DNA of 64,000 nt from Salvelinus alpinus (Eukaryota > Chordata > Actinopteri > Salmoniformes > Salmonidae), in the NCBI RefSeq assembly GCF_045679555.1, contig NC_092099.1, forward strand, positions 12,309,076 to 12,373,075. Reading direction: 5' to 3'. Below, in pieces: positions 37,071 to 49,600 of this stretch (the stretch's first letter is position 1; the number at the start of each line of letters is the position of its first letter). The translations under genes and the position numbers were made by a program. Under the pieces are notes generated by a model. The model made no database searches. It worked only from the letters and a program-made list of their open reading frames with translations, and was not told where the DNA came from.

Positions 37071-37452
37071 AGGGGGCGCTGTTTTGAAGCCACTGTGCCA
37101 CCATCTTGGCATTCCCCCACCTTTGTAAAAAATATTTAGAAATTATATAAATGTATTTACTAATGTGTACATTTGTTTTTGCCACGTTTATTCTATTACA
37201 GACACTTTAATGCAAACTTTTAAATTAAACATGAAAATAAATAATGAAAAAATATATACAAACATTTTTGCTTAAAATATAATTATAAGTACTAATGTTA
37301 CTTAACACACTACAACAACAAACACACTTAAATATATGTAATTTTGTCCTTGAAACATTCAAATGAAATAATGTAGAATTCCATTCATTCCTATGAGGAC
37401 TGCTTTTCTGAGGAGTGCCAATATGGCCGACCAGAGGCTTCAAATCAGCTCC
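37071..37452. mobile_element. MITE with about 40-bp inverted ends
   Basis: The left end GGCGCTGTTTTGAAGCC and the complement of the right end, GGAGCTGATTTGAAGCC, continue to pair through CCATCTTGGCATTCC and CCATATTGGCACTCC. The AT-rich interior has no coding capacity. I recognise the body as a recurrent salmonid repeat. Confidence 0.7.
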
Positions 37453-38404
37453 ATGGCCAAAACATAGCATATTCTATCCAGGGTTTATATGCATCATTGT
37501 TATGGACAGGGCATACTAGCCCTGACAAGGTCAGCATCTGCTAAACCGGCCTCTGCCACAAATAGATCACAGGCAAGGGTTGCGCAGTTTAGCTCCAAGA
37601 TAAAATTTGCTTGATCATGATTGGACAAGACTCTCTTATCTCTATTTTGATTGGTTTACTGTGCTGTTCATCATATTAATCTACTTCCTGGTTTGACTGC
37701 CAAGAGGTTGTTGCTAGCAACCAGACGCCTACCTGACTGTCAAGTTGTTCTTTTCACGCTCTGCAGTCATTGATCCTGGGGTCTGTGCAGGTTGATAGCT
37801 GCCAGAAACATCGGAAGAACTGTAAGTCCCCGGCATGCATGTCAGAATGCACCCAGAGATTCTGAGCCATCTTATTTTGCATGCATTCTGAGCCTGTGGT
37901 TTTCTCTTGCTAACTCTGGCTACCGTAGCCAGCTCAGCTAAGTAACATTTAGGCTACGAGGTGACGACTTATGTCGGTCAAGATGTCATGGCACTTAGCT
38001 CGATCTAACGTTAGCTAGGGAGACTGCATTCGCTAGAGTAGAAATACTACTCAAGTAGCCTAGATACAGCAACTGCCCTGCCCTGTCATAACAACCATGT
38101 CAGTGTTACATAATAGCTACCTAAATAAACCATTTGTTTATTATGGCTAGCTAGCTAACGTTAGTAGCCTAATTAACCAGCCACTATTCGTGGACCAAAG
38201 CTAGCTAAATTGATAATGATGATAATGATTGCTTCTCAATAGCAGGCCTACATTTACTAGCTAGTATGGAAATGCATGGATGTCCAGTCCACCCAGAATG
38301 ATAGACAGGTCAGGTTGTTTTTGGCTACAGTGCACAAGTTGCAACTTGCTCATGCAACTCATGAGTAGGTGGGTCATTCGCGTTTTAGAATTGTAACTTG
38401 GTTT
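37453..38404. other. intergenic, possible GPD2 promoter side
   Basis: Contains a 10-bp palindrome TTGCTAGCAA at 37711-37720, several AGCTAGCTAACGTTAG-type motifs (38020-38200), and a possible first exon ending at a GTAAGT donor near 37822 (CATCGGAAGAACT then GTAAGTCC). A noncoding first GPD2 exon would be expected somewhere in this interval, but I cannot fix it. Confidence 0.35.
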
Positions 38405-39720
38405 GATTTCACCTAATTTTAACATTCTGTCTTAAAAAGCCAGTTCCACTTAATAAAAAACACATTTTCCCATCCCAAGAGGTTAAATAAAAAAAGACTA
38501 GTAAATGCCTATTAAAGCGTAACTGAAGACAATAAACAATTTATCTGATAGAAAGTGTTTCTTTGTATTGTCAAAATTGACCACAAATTGTAAATAGGGT
38601 AATTTTGTTTATAAAGTCAGTCTCGTCCAAAGTTTTGTAGGTGAGTTCATCATGACTTACTTGAGGGTTGGATTTTGATTTCGACAATGCTCACTCGCCC
38701 AGTACCCACTAAAACAGGATAAACAGCTGCGGTGATTGCCTCTATCCAATCCTACCACAGAACACACAGATAATGGGACACACCAGCCCATCAGCGCAGT
38801 GGATCTGACTTTGTTTACATACAGTAAAACAAGTTTCATTTTTTTACGAACACCTTAGCTAGATGTAAAATTGCGCTTCTACAACCTCTTTAAAAATGTA
38901 AACATTAATTACACATTTCTTGAGTCATCTTAGATTCATTCGGACTATTTTGAGGAAGTAATACTGCCCTTTTCCCTATGGTGTTTCATCAGTAACTGCC
39001 ACATCGAACCACACCACCAAGACTGAAATCAGTTTTTTCCATAATGAGCAACAGAGAAATGCGGAATCGGTGCGTTCAGTCTCTCTTTAAGTGTTTGACC
39101 ATAACAGGGGGAATGGAAGCTTGTTGTGTGCAACAGGGAGGGGCAATTTAATGCAAACTTCACCCTCCAAAATGTTTAATGTTAAAACATTTCTAGCCTG
39201 TAGCTCTATCTATGGGTAACAGGGTTGACGTGTTAAGCTCGACCCACTCAATTTTCCACCACAAAGCACCAGAAAATTGCCAAAAAGAGTAGAACGAGCT
39301 CAGCTGTTTGTTCAATCTTTCTTTTGAAAAAAAGATATAAAGAGGATTAGTTTCTCCATTTTAAAACGAGAGTTCTGTTCACGTAACAGGGTTAACCTTA
39401 AAATAAGTGACATATGAAAATGAATCACTAATCACATTAAACAAATAATTATCTTCAAAAATGACTTTGTCAAAACAACAAAATAACTAGGGCTTTACAA
39501 TGATGGTGAAAACATGGAGAAATGTTGGCATTAAGTGGGTTAAAATATTCCTAGAAGTCACAGAGGGTGCACAGAGGGGCATGTCAAAATGCTGAATTGT
39601 GGCACTTTAGCAAATCTTTATTCTATATTAAAGGGCACTTCATTTAATATAACATACTTTTAAATTCAATATTGGTGCACAATTTCTACAGGAATGCAAA
39701 AGGCACTCTTTTTGTGGATT
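38405..39720 (+). repeat. dispersed repeat copy B
   Basis: Collinear with copy A (24770-27790) and in the same orientation, without the foldback insertion. A separate MITE (38512-39090) sits inside it. Landmarks shared with A include CCCATCCCAAGAGGTTAA, GGAATGGAAGCTTGTTGTGT and CTAGGGCTTTACAATGATGG. Confidence 0.8.
38512..39090. mobile_element. MITE with TTAAAG ends, nested in repeat B
   Basis: The left end TTAAAGCGTAACTGAA and the complement of the right end, TTAAAGAGAGACTGAA, match at 13 of 16 positions. The segment is absent from repeat copy A, which independently supports it as an insertion. Confidence 0.65.
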
Positions 39721-41200
39721 GACCCAGGTAACCTATTGATGTAATAACAATCACTGGCAGTATTACCCAGTATCTGCCTTTGTTATTACAATGCAATGTT
39801 TCAGGTCACTCATTGTTAACTAGGATAAAGGATTTGGTTACACACTGATACATGGATTTAGGCTAGTTTAGTACCTCAGGGGATAATAATTTGCCACAGT
39901 AGGCTATTTGATTTATTTGTTGATAGAACTGACCAACCTCATGACATTGACTGGATGGAATCTCAACTTTCCCAGCAGTCTCACCCTAAAGGCATTCCAT
40001 TGCCCTATGTCTTTTTTTCCATTTCTACATTCCCATTTTACAAGCTTAAATGTCTACTTAATATGCTTTAATGCCTACTCTTTAGAGCCAGGGAGCACTT
40101 AATCACTTTAATACACCTTTATATAACATACTGTTAACTAGCAATGCCTTATGGAACAGCTTGTCTTGCAGCTGGAAGGCGCCGCCATGGTATGATGGAG
40201 GTACCTGTTCACCATTCACATTGCGACAGTAAAATGGGGATAGAGGCCTTTGCGTAGTACTGCCTCTATATCAGTCAGTGATGAATATTCATGAATCACA
40301 GTGTCATGACATGCTCTGTAATTGGCAGCAACATTAGTAATGACACTGCTGGTATTGAGTGCCTGCATATTCATGTCGTGGGCCAATATTTCCTAGTTGG
40401 GGTGTTTTTTCCCCCCTTTTTTCTTTCTCAAAATGTATTCTGAAGCTGCAGGTGGCCTTGATGCCACAATCAATTGCCTGTTGGATTGTGCTCGAGTGAA
40501 AATCAGGGAAACCAAGCTTGTTTTGATGATTAATCTAGCTTGCCTAATCATCGTGGAAGAAAAGGGGATCCAAACAGGCAAAGTTAGGCCTAGCCTAAAT
40601 CTCATTGTTACGCTTTGTATGAATTTATGTCTAGCATGTTTTAGGCCAGTTTATCTACTTGTATTTCAAATAGATTTTTATTAGATGCGATTTTGTCTTA
40701 CTCAGTCTTAAATCACCTTTCTATTATTCAATGAACTCATTCTAATTTATCCATATTTGAACCAGAAATAGAGGAAACCATGAGGCAACATTGTCTCTGA
40801 CTCTGAGCCACTTGCCACTGTTTACTGTTATTCCATCTTTGCTTCATAATTTTCTGTGATTCCATTTAAGTCCTTCTAAAGTCTCCTGGAATGGATGAGG
40901 GAATTGGCTCAAGTTTTGTATAAACTGCATGGCTTTCTCCTTAAGCAGTTGGATGGCAGGATTTTCTTGCCTTGTGCCTGTGCTCCAACTTGTGGTGCTG
41001 ATGAGGAGGCTATCCTGGCAACAGTTGAATAGGCTAGGCCAGGGTTCCCCAACTATACTTGGCCACCCAAGTTTCCTGAGCAAAAAACAATAATATATTT
41101 TTTATTTTTGGACATAAAAGACCTTAAAAACACGAGCAAATCAGCTCCAAGTGATTTAAAAAATATGTTCCAAAGTATTCCCACTCATAATTTAGATATA
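39721..41200. other. intergenic, one candidate conserved segment
   Basis: The stretch at about 40180-40400 has an even composition and TAAT/ATGAATATTCATGAAT motifs, including the palindrome ATGAATATTCAT, with no repeat signature. No exon supported. Confidence 0.35.
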
Positions 41201-41653
41201 CACTGAGTATACAAAACAATGCACTCGACAAGGTGTTGAAAGTGTTCCACAGGGATGCTGGCCCATTGTTTCCCACAGTTGTGTCAAGTTGGCTAGATGT
41301 CCTTTGGGTGGTGGACCATTCTTGAAACACACGGGAAACTGTTGAGCATGAAAAACCCAACAGCGTCACAGTTCTTGACACACCGGTGCGCCTGGCACCT
41401 ACTACCATACCCCGTACGAAGGCACTTAAATCTTTTGTCTTGCCCATTTACCCTCTGAATGGTACACAGACATAATCCAATTGTCTAAAGGCTTGAAAAT
41501 CCTTCTTTAACCTGTCTCCTCCCCTTCATCTACACTGATTGAAGTGGATTTAACAAGTGACATCAACAAGGGATCATAGCTTTCACCTGTATTCACCTGG
41601 CCAGTCTATGTCACGGAAAGAGCAGATGTTCCTAATGTTTTGTACACTCAGTG
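41201..41653 (-). mobile_element. Tc1-like element, internally deleted
   Basis: Ends are CACTGAGTATACAAAACA and the complement CACTGAGTGTACAAAACA, flanked by TA (41199-41200, 41654-41655). On the minus strand the first codons of a Tc1-like transposase remain (MGKTKDLSAFVRGMVVGARR, from 41447), ending in CSTVSRVFQEW and TTVG with no catalytic domain. At 453 bp it is a non-autonomous deletion derivative. Confidence 0.88.
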
Positions 41654-41710
41654 TATGTGATCATACAGAAATGTAAGCAAGGTTTGAAAGTATTATGTTT
41701 CACTCAAACA

Positions 41711-43213
41711 CAGTTGAAGTCGGAAGTTTACATACACCTTAGCCAAATACATTTAAACTCAGTTTTTCACAATTCCTGACATTTAATCCTAGTAAAAATT
41801 CCCTGTTTTAGGTCAGTTAGGATCACCACTTTATTTTAATAATGTGAAATGTCAGAATAATAGTAGAGAGAATGATTTGAGCTTTTATTTCTTTCATCAC
41901 ATTCCCAGTGGGTCGGAAGTTTACATACACTCAATTAGTATTTGGTAGCATTGCCTTTAAATTGTTTAACTTAGGTCAAATGTTTCAGGTAACCTTCCAC
42001 AAGCTTCCCACAATAAGTTGGGTGAATTTCGGCCCATTCCTCTAGACAGAGCTGGTGTAACTGAGTCAGGTTTGTAGGCCTCCTTGCTCGCACAAGTTTT
42101 TTCAGTTCTGCCCACAAATGTTCTATAGGATTGAGGACCCATTTGCGACCAAGAGTTATCTTCCTGACTGATGTCTTGAGATGTTGCTTCAATATATCCA
42201 CATAATTTTCCATCCTCATGATGCCATCTATTTTGTGAAGTGGACCAGTCCCTCCTGCAGCAAAGCACCCTCACAACATGATGCTGCCACCCCCGTGCTT
42301 CACAGGTGGGATGGTGTTCTTCGGCTTGCAAGCTTCCCCATTTCCCTCCAGACATAACGAGGGTCATTATGGACAAACAGTTCTATTTTTGTTTCATTAG
42401 ACCAGAGGACATTTCTCTTGTCCCCATGTGCAGTTGCAAACCGTAGTCTGGATTTTTTATGGCGGTTTTGCAGCAGTGGCTTCTTCCTTGCTGAGCAGCC
42501 TTTCAGGTTATGTTGATATATGACTCGTTTTACTGTGGATATAGATACTTTTGTACCTGTTTCCTCCAGCATCTTCACAAGGTCCTTTGCTGTTGTTCTG
42601 GGATTGATTTACACTTTTCGCACCAAAGTACATTCATTTCTAGGAGACAGAATGCGTCTCCTTCCTGAGCGGTATGACGGCTGCGTGGTCCCATGGTGTT
42701 TATATTGTTTGTACAGATAAACGTGGTACCTTCAGGCGTTTGGAAATTGCTTCCAAGGATGAACCAGACTTGTGGAGGTCTACAATTTTTTTTATGAGGT
42801 CTTGGCTAATTTCTTTTGATTTTCCCATGATGTCAAGCAAAGAGGCACTGAGTTTGAAGGTAGGCCTTGAAATACATCCACAGGTACACCTCCAATTGAC
42901 TCAAATGATGTCAATTTGCCTATCAGAAGCTTCTAAAGCCATGACATTTTCTGGAATTTTCCAAGCTGTTTAAAGGCACAGCCCACTTAGTGTATGTAAA
43001 CTTCTGACCCACTGGAATTGTGATACTGTGAATTATAAGTGAAATAATCTGTCTGTAAACAATCGTTGGAAAAATGACTTGTGTCATGCACAAAGTAGAT
43101 GTCCTAACCGACTTGCCAAAACTATAGTTTGTTAACAAGAAATTTTCGGAGTGGTTGAAAAACGTGTTTTAATGACTCCAACATAGGTGTATGTAAACTT
43201 CCGACTTCAACTG
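41711..43213 (-). mobile_element. Sleeping Beauty-like Tc1 transposon, second copy
   Basis: 1,503 bp in minus orientation. Both outer termini are CAGTTGAAGTCGGAAGTTTA, with inner copies near 41920 and 43000. The right flank is TA; the left flank is CA, so one target base has mutated. It is shorter than the 22902 copy because of an internal deletion in the transposase. Confidence 0.92.
41935..42828 (-). pseudogene. Tc1/Sleeping Beauty-like transposase with a catalytic deletion
   Basis: Starts MGKSKE on the minus strand at 42828 and ends at 41935. The N-terminal domain and the first Asp block (LWSNETKIELF, where the usual Asp is Asn) are readable. The reading then jumps from LGRKWV directly to LNPIEHLWAEL near 42135-42150, so the segment with the second catalytic Asp is gone. 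Frameshifts are also present. It cannot be active. Confidence 0.88.
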
Positions 43214-43582
43214 TATATCTGTTTGGACTTTTACGGTCAATTTGCAGTCTCCAAATATTTGCAATTATGTTCTGTCCCACTGACCCTTCACTCAAGAAAA
43301 ATTGGCCCGTGGCTGAATCTAATTGATTATCCCTGGGCTAGGCTCTGGTTGAGATTGATGGTTTCAGGAAAAAGTCACACACCAAACCACCACTGTTAGT
43401 CAGGTTACATTAGCCAACACAACGCTGACGCCCTTGAGAGCAACTTCCTGAACTTTGAGCAAACTGAACATGCAAAAAATTAAGGGGTATGTTAATACCA
43501 ACTGCTTTCAAATGCAGATTAGTATCATGACTAGTGATGTGTGTTTTTCTCAGTTCCAGTTGTAGTTTGTCTTACAGGAGGC

Positions 43583-43684
43583 ATGGCGATTCGAAAGGCA
43601 GTCAAAGGAACTGCTGTCGTAGCAAGTGGAGGCTTGGTAGCCTTTTATGGCCTAACACAGCTGACCGAATACAGGAAAAAACAG
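43583..43684 (+). CDS. GPD2: GPD2 coding exon 1
   Basis: 102 bp, 34 codons, [20 protein letters not shown] to EYRKKQ. A CTTACAG acceptor lies 5 bases before the ATG, so at least one noncoding exon lies upstream. Basic residues around a hydrophobic segment fit a mitochondrial targeting sequence. Confidence 0.93.
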
Positions 43685-46600
43685 GTGATCCTCTAGCGTC
43701 CACGTTGTTGAAATGCTACAGTGAAACTTGAAGACTGCATGTCAGCCAGGTCAAATACTGTATGTGCAGAAATCAACTTACTTTTTGGTGACCTTGGTAA
43801 TGTTTGTCCTTGTAGATCTCAATTTCTTGATCTTTAAAACGTTTATGTGTAGAAACGATTAGGCCCAGTTATCAGCAGATGGTTTGGGAAGGTTAATCCC
43901 TTCCCTCCTAATAGACTACTTTACTTCATTTTTGTTTGGTGTAATGCTCTTTTATTGTACTTTACCATCTTAGCTTAACATATATGCATGTAGCATGCAG
44001 ATTTTGCCATTAATCTAGATGGACAATATTTTGAAATGGGGTGGGGTAGTAGGGAGGTTGTAATAAATTAGCATGTGATTTATTGTTTTTTATTCCTTGG
44101 TAGGGTCTGAGTTTTTTCCCCCCACAGAAAATGCCTGGTTTCTTTTTTCCTAAATCCATCATAAAGAATGTGAAGACGTGCATAATAATGAAACACATTT
44201 ATTAATGTGCACTGTCCCCTGGAGTCATATGACAATGAAATGGATGACTGGTTTGTTTGCGTGGATGGTCTAGGCTCGACTCTCGCGCGTGGAGGCGGTT
44301 GAACAGGTGAACATGGCCTTCCAAGACGAGCTCCCGTCCAGGCAAGCCCAGCTAACGGCCTTACGCAACACCCAGGAGTTTGATGTTCTCGTTGTAGGGG
44401 GAGGAGCCACGGGCTCAGGTTGTGCCTTAGACGCCGTGACACGGAGTAAGTTGCCTTTTGCAGTCTTTGTCACTTGCAGTCTATCTGTTGTTCCTAATGC
44501 ATTAACTGTCCTTTCCCCTGCATGTCTTTTCCATGTGTATAATTTCTATCATCATGTTTTAGAACATCATCAACAAATAATAATCTGGGCTCATGGAATG
44601 ACTCATCTCTGTAAAATAACTGCTAAGAAACATAGTGAAATTGGCTGATTTCTGTACATAAACTATGACCACTTCATTGTGAATATCACAAACTATTAAG
44701 GCAAAACTATTTTGATTAGTCTCGCACATTTTTCTCTCTCAAATTCATTTTTCTCTCTCAAAATAGTATGCTTACTTCAAATCAAATGTTATTTGTCACA
44801 TGCGCCGAATACAACACCTTACCGTGAAATGCTTACTTACAAGCCCTTAACCAACAATGCAGTTTAAGAAAATAGAGTTAAGAAAATGTTTGACAAAATA
44901 AAATTTAATTTAAAAAAACGGTTTTTTTAAAGTTAAAAAAAGATATAAGTCTGTGTGGCCATTTGATTAATTGTTCAGCAGTCTTATGGCTTGAGGGTAG
45001 AAGCTGTTAAGGAGCCTTTTGGACCTAGACTTGACGCTCCGGTACCACTTACAGTGCGGTAGCAGAGAGAACAGTCTATGGCTTGGATGACTGGAGTCTT
45101 TGACAATTTTTTGGGCCTTACTCTGACACCGCCTAGTATATCAAAAAATCTAATGTATTTATATAGCCCTTCTTACATCAGCTGATATCTCAAAGTGCTG
45201 TACAGAAACCCAGCCTAAAACCCCAAACAGCAAGCAATGCAGGTGTAGAAGCTGGATGGCAGGAAGCTTGGCTTCAGTGATGTACTGGGCTGTAGGCACT
45301 ACCCTCTGTAGCGCCTTATTAAGGTTGGATGCCGAGCTGTTGCCATACCAGGCGCTGATGCAACTGGTCAGGATGCTCTCGATGGTGCAGATGTATAACT
45401 TTTTGACGATCTTGGGGCCCATGCCAAATCTTTTCAGTCTCCTGAGGGGGAAAAGGCATTGTCGTGCCCTCTTCACGACTTTCTTGGTGTGTTTGGACCA
45501 TGATAGTTTGTTGGTGATGTGGACACCAAGGCCCTTGAAACTCTCGACCCGCTCCACTACAGTCCCTTCAATGTGAATGGGGGTGTGTTCGGCCCTCCTT
45601 TTCCTGTAGTCCACGATCGTCTCCTTTGTCTTACTTACTTTATTGTGTATTCCATACTTCCTATTCTTATTTCTTGTGTGCATTGTTGGGTTTTGAGTTT
45701 ACAAGAAAGGCATTTCACTGTACTTGTGCATGTGCCATTAAAACTTGAAACTTGGTTAGAGGTTTCTTTAAGTTGTTTTTCTCCTTTATCGATTTGACTG
45801 TCTAATGGTGAAATAGCAGGGGTTTTGTAAACCCCGCCGTATCCCCCTTTCCTAATCCACATTTATTTTCCCTTTCTTCCTTTCAAAATGGGGATTTACG
45901 GTGTCTATCTGTCAGGGACAGCAAACAAGCCTCTAATGGTGGGAGTGAGGAGCAGTTTCAATGTTAATGAATTTTATGGAAGTCAGACAATTTCTCCTCC
46001 AATATACTCTCCTTTTTGATAACAATATCATTACAAAAACATGATTAAGTAAAGTGATTTGTACAGTCTTTTTTATTAATTGTTTTACTTGTTAGGTCCT
46101 TGAATTATTATCAAACATTTTGACTAGTTTTTGTGGTTCATAAAGTCGGTGTAATGAAAATGTTTGCAGTTTTTACCCAATGGAATATGTATGCCTGCAC
46201 AATATTTCTTCCATCATCCGTTATTACAGCAGAAGTACATGCATATGAAAATAATGTGTGATGTATTCTAAACATTTGGGACAATAAGTAGCCAAATCTC
46301 AGCTTGCTGTTGATCTGTTGCCTTGGTTCCCTTCCCGCCGTCAGATCTTAAAACTGCCCTGGTGGAGCGAGACGATTTCTCATCTGGGACCAGCAGCCGG
46401 AGCACCAAGCTCATTCACGGAGGAGTCCGATATCTACAGAAAGCCATTGTGAAATTAGATTACGAACAGGTAAATGCTTCATTTTTTTCTCTGCAGCTGA
46501 CACTTATCCGGTGAATTTCTGGTCCGTCTGGTCATATTGCTTTATTTACCATCTGGAATCATTTTTCATTCAAAAAAGGTCTTGACACGCTCGCCTTGAG

Positions 46601-49600
46601 TGAGTGCCTATGATTTTCTAAGTTATTTCAAAGAATTCCTACAACTGGGAAAGAGAGGAAGGAGTAGCTAGCGCCCCTGTCATTATCAAGACGGGAATTA
46701 GGCTAATACAGGACATTTATATCAGAGTAATGGGAGGAATAAAGCATTTGGGCCTTCTTTGGTCTGTTTATTGTTAAGAAGAGTCACCCAGGTTCGAACT
46801 CAAATGTCACAGTTTTCTGTTACATTTCAGAGCACTTGAAGAATCTCATTATTTTAGGGCTGTGTTTTTTTTTTAAAGTCTTTTTTTCCCTATCTGTTTG
46901 AACATGCTGGGGTCTTGGAGGTGAGCTGGAGAAGGGGCCAATTAGTGTGATTGCAGGAAACATAACTGCAAAGTCAGAAGCAGTGCAGCAAAGTACAGAC
47001 TACTCACCTACTCTACCAGCCAGCGAGGAAATAGAAAGCAAATTAAGGCAATTCATTCCATATTTGCTTTGGGCATCCATGATAACAATAACATTTACAT
47101 GTTTCTTCTAGTAAATGACTAATCACCATTATATCATTTAAATCCGTCACTTAAGAAGACATGACCCATGTATACTGTATATCTGTTGTTCTAAAGAAAT
47201 ACAATGAGCCTGATGTTACTGTATTTCATAGCACGCCATTAGGATTAAGGGGTTAAATGGCTATTTATTCACACTTAATGGTTATATTAGCTACTCTGAT
47301 AAAAGTCAGTGTAGTTCAGTATTTTTTCTCGCGTGACTCAGCACTACCGTATTAGGCATTGAGAGAAAAAATATATAACCAGTCTTCAGAAAGTGCTAAG
47401 TGGATACGATTGAGCTTGTACCATTTTTTTTTTTTATTGCAGTTATGTTTTTAATTGTATAATTTTGTTCATTGTTTCATTTTTAAATTGTATTACTGGA
47501 ATTGTTTTATTTCTTAAAAGTTTTAAATATATATTTTTATTCTGTGAACCACGTTGCGTTGCATTCCATGTCTGAAATGTGCTGTATAAATAAAGCTTGA
47601 TTTGATTTGGATGTAATCCATTTTGATCTTCTTTTCTCCTCCAGTATATGATGGTGAAGGAAGCACTGCATGAGCGTTCCAACCTCCTGAATATCGCCCC
47701 TCATCTGACTGCACTTTTACCCATCATGCTCCCCATATACAAGTAAGAATAACCTCCAATCTCCGCCTCTCACATCGTTTCTCACTACATATACCACCGA
47801 AAATACCACATGAAGCTGTAAACCTTTCCCTTGGTAAAGACATAAAGTTTTGAAGATGGAGATAAGTTCACCTGAATGGCAATAAACTTTAAGACAATCA
47901 CCCGGGGCTGAGAGGCCCATTGTGGGTATGGGTAAAATGGCTGATGGTCCACCTGTACATGCTCACAATCTCACCATCTCACCCCAGCTCTCTGAGCCTT
48001 GTGTGAACTTAGGGGCTTGATTTGATTGGTGATGCCTGGTATCATGAGCATTAATTGCACATGACATTTAAGATCCTTCTCTGGTATTTAAAGCAGTGAA
48101 CAGGTGTGTCTCATTACTGAAGGGTGTGGGAAAACCGGATTGGCTTCCAGTGCTCTGCCATGCACTGCCTAAAGTCATGATGCCAACACAGACCCTATAT
48201 CCGTCACACTCAGAAGTGCACATCTTATACCTACCTTCCCAATTCTATTATAGTCCATAAACCTCAGAATGTATTCTTTATTGTATATTTAGCGTGAACC
48301 AAAAATACACTTACAGAATGACACCTAATTGATTCATAGTAAATCATCGGAACTTGATGACATCATCAAGTGGCACTTTCTTATGACCTTTTCTAATGAT
48401 CTTTTTGATTACAGAACGTAGAAATGCAGCGTTTTCACATATGTAGACACTGGTATGGTGCTGGAGATATTGAACATGAGGCGAAAAAGTGGTGGAACTC
48501 CCCTTTTAATTGTAACTTTTCCACTGTGTGTGAGGTGGTGGCAGCTTCCCTACTACTGGGCAGGGATCAAGATATACGACCTGGTGGCTGGAGCCCAGTG
48601 CTTGAAGAGCAGCTACATCCTCACCAAGACCAAGGCTCTGGAGCTCTTTCCTATGTTGAAGAGAGACAAACTGGTCGGAGCCATTGTCTACTATGATGGT
48701 AAGCCGCAAACCATTTCACCAAATATAGAACCACTGATCCAATCATTCCTGCAAAAAAAATACTCTGCACCTTTTAAAGTCATTTTTTTCACTTTTGTCA
48801 GTGAAATCTGTGTCACTAACATATATGATATAATTAAGCAATAAAGCACGAGGAGGTTTGGTATATTGCCAATATACCACGGCTAAGGGCTGTTCTTATG
48901 CACGACGCAACGAGGAGTGCCTGGATACAACCATTAACCATGGTACATTGGCCATATACCACAAACCCCCAAGGTGCCTTATTGCTATTAGAAACTGGTT
49001 ACCAACGTAATTAGAACAGTAAAAAGTATGTTTTTGTCATACCCGTGGTATATACCACAGCTTTCAGCCAATCAGCATTCAGGGCTCAAACCACCCAGTT
49101 TATAATCCTGTATAGAATGTAAATTATTATTTTATCTCCTGAATCTTTTGTCTTTTATGTTCCTTCATAGAAATAACTCATTTTCGTACACAGCAGTGTA
49201 ATTGCTGGCTATATGAGCGTAAACTAATTAGAAACAACATGGTTTTAAGCAGAAAATAGCCAGTAGGCAATCCCTTGTTGGTTCCATCCAGTCCCAGGAC
49301 CCATCTTTCCTCCAGGCTATCCGTGCCGCGCGTTGGCATCAGAAAAACAAAGCATATGTTGATTGTTAGCCGGGGTGTACATAGCATGTCCTGTTTACTC
49401 AAGGTCTCCTACGTAGCCTCAAACTCCCAACTTGGTTTCTCCAGGCTATCTGTCAGACTTCATTTAACATTTGAGGATATGTGGATTGCCATGTACTGCA
49501 AAAAGGCAACATATTTCTAAGGGAATGTGGCTGCAATCTGAGCAGTGATCTATCTGTCAACCGTACTCATTTAGCAGAAGTAAGTGGGAGAGAGGGTGTT

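Noticed and set aside
46345-46346. Non-conserved Asn codon at the GPD2 exon 2/3 junction as a sign of mis-splicing
   Set aside because: Both splice sites are good and the phase is right on either side. A simple Gly-to-Asn difference from human is the easier reading.
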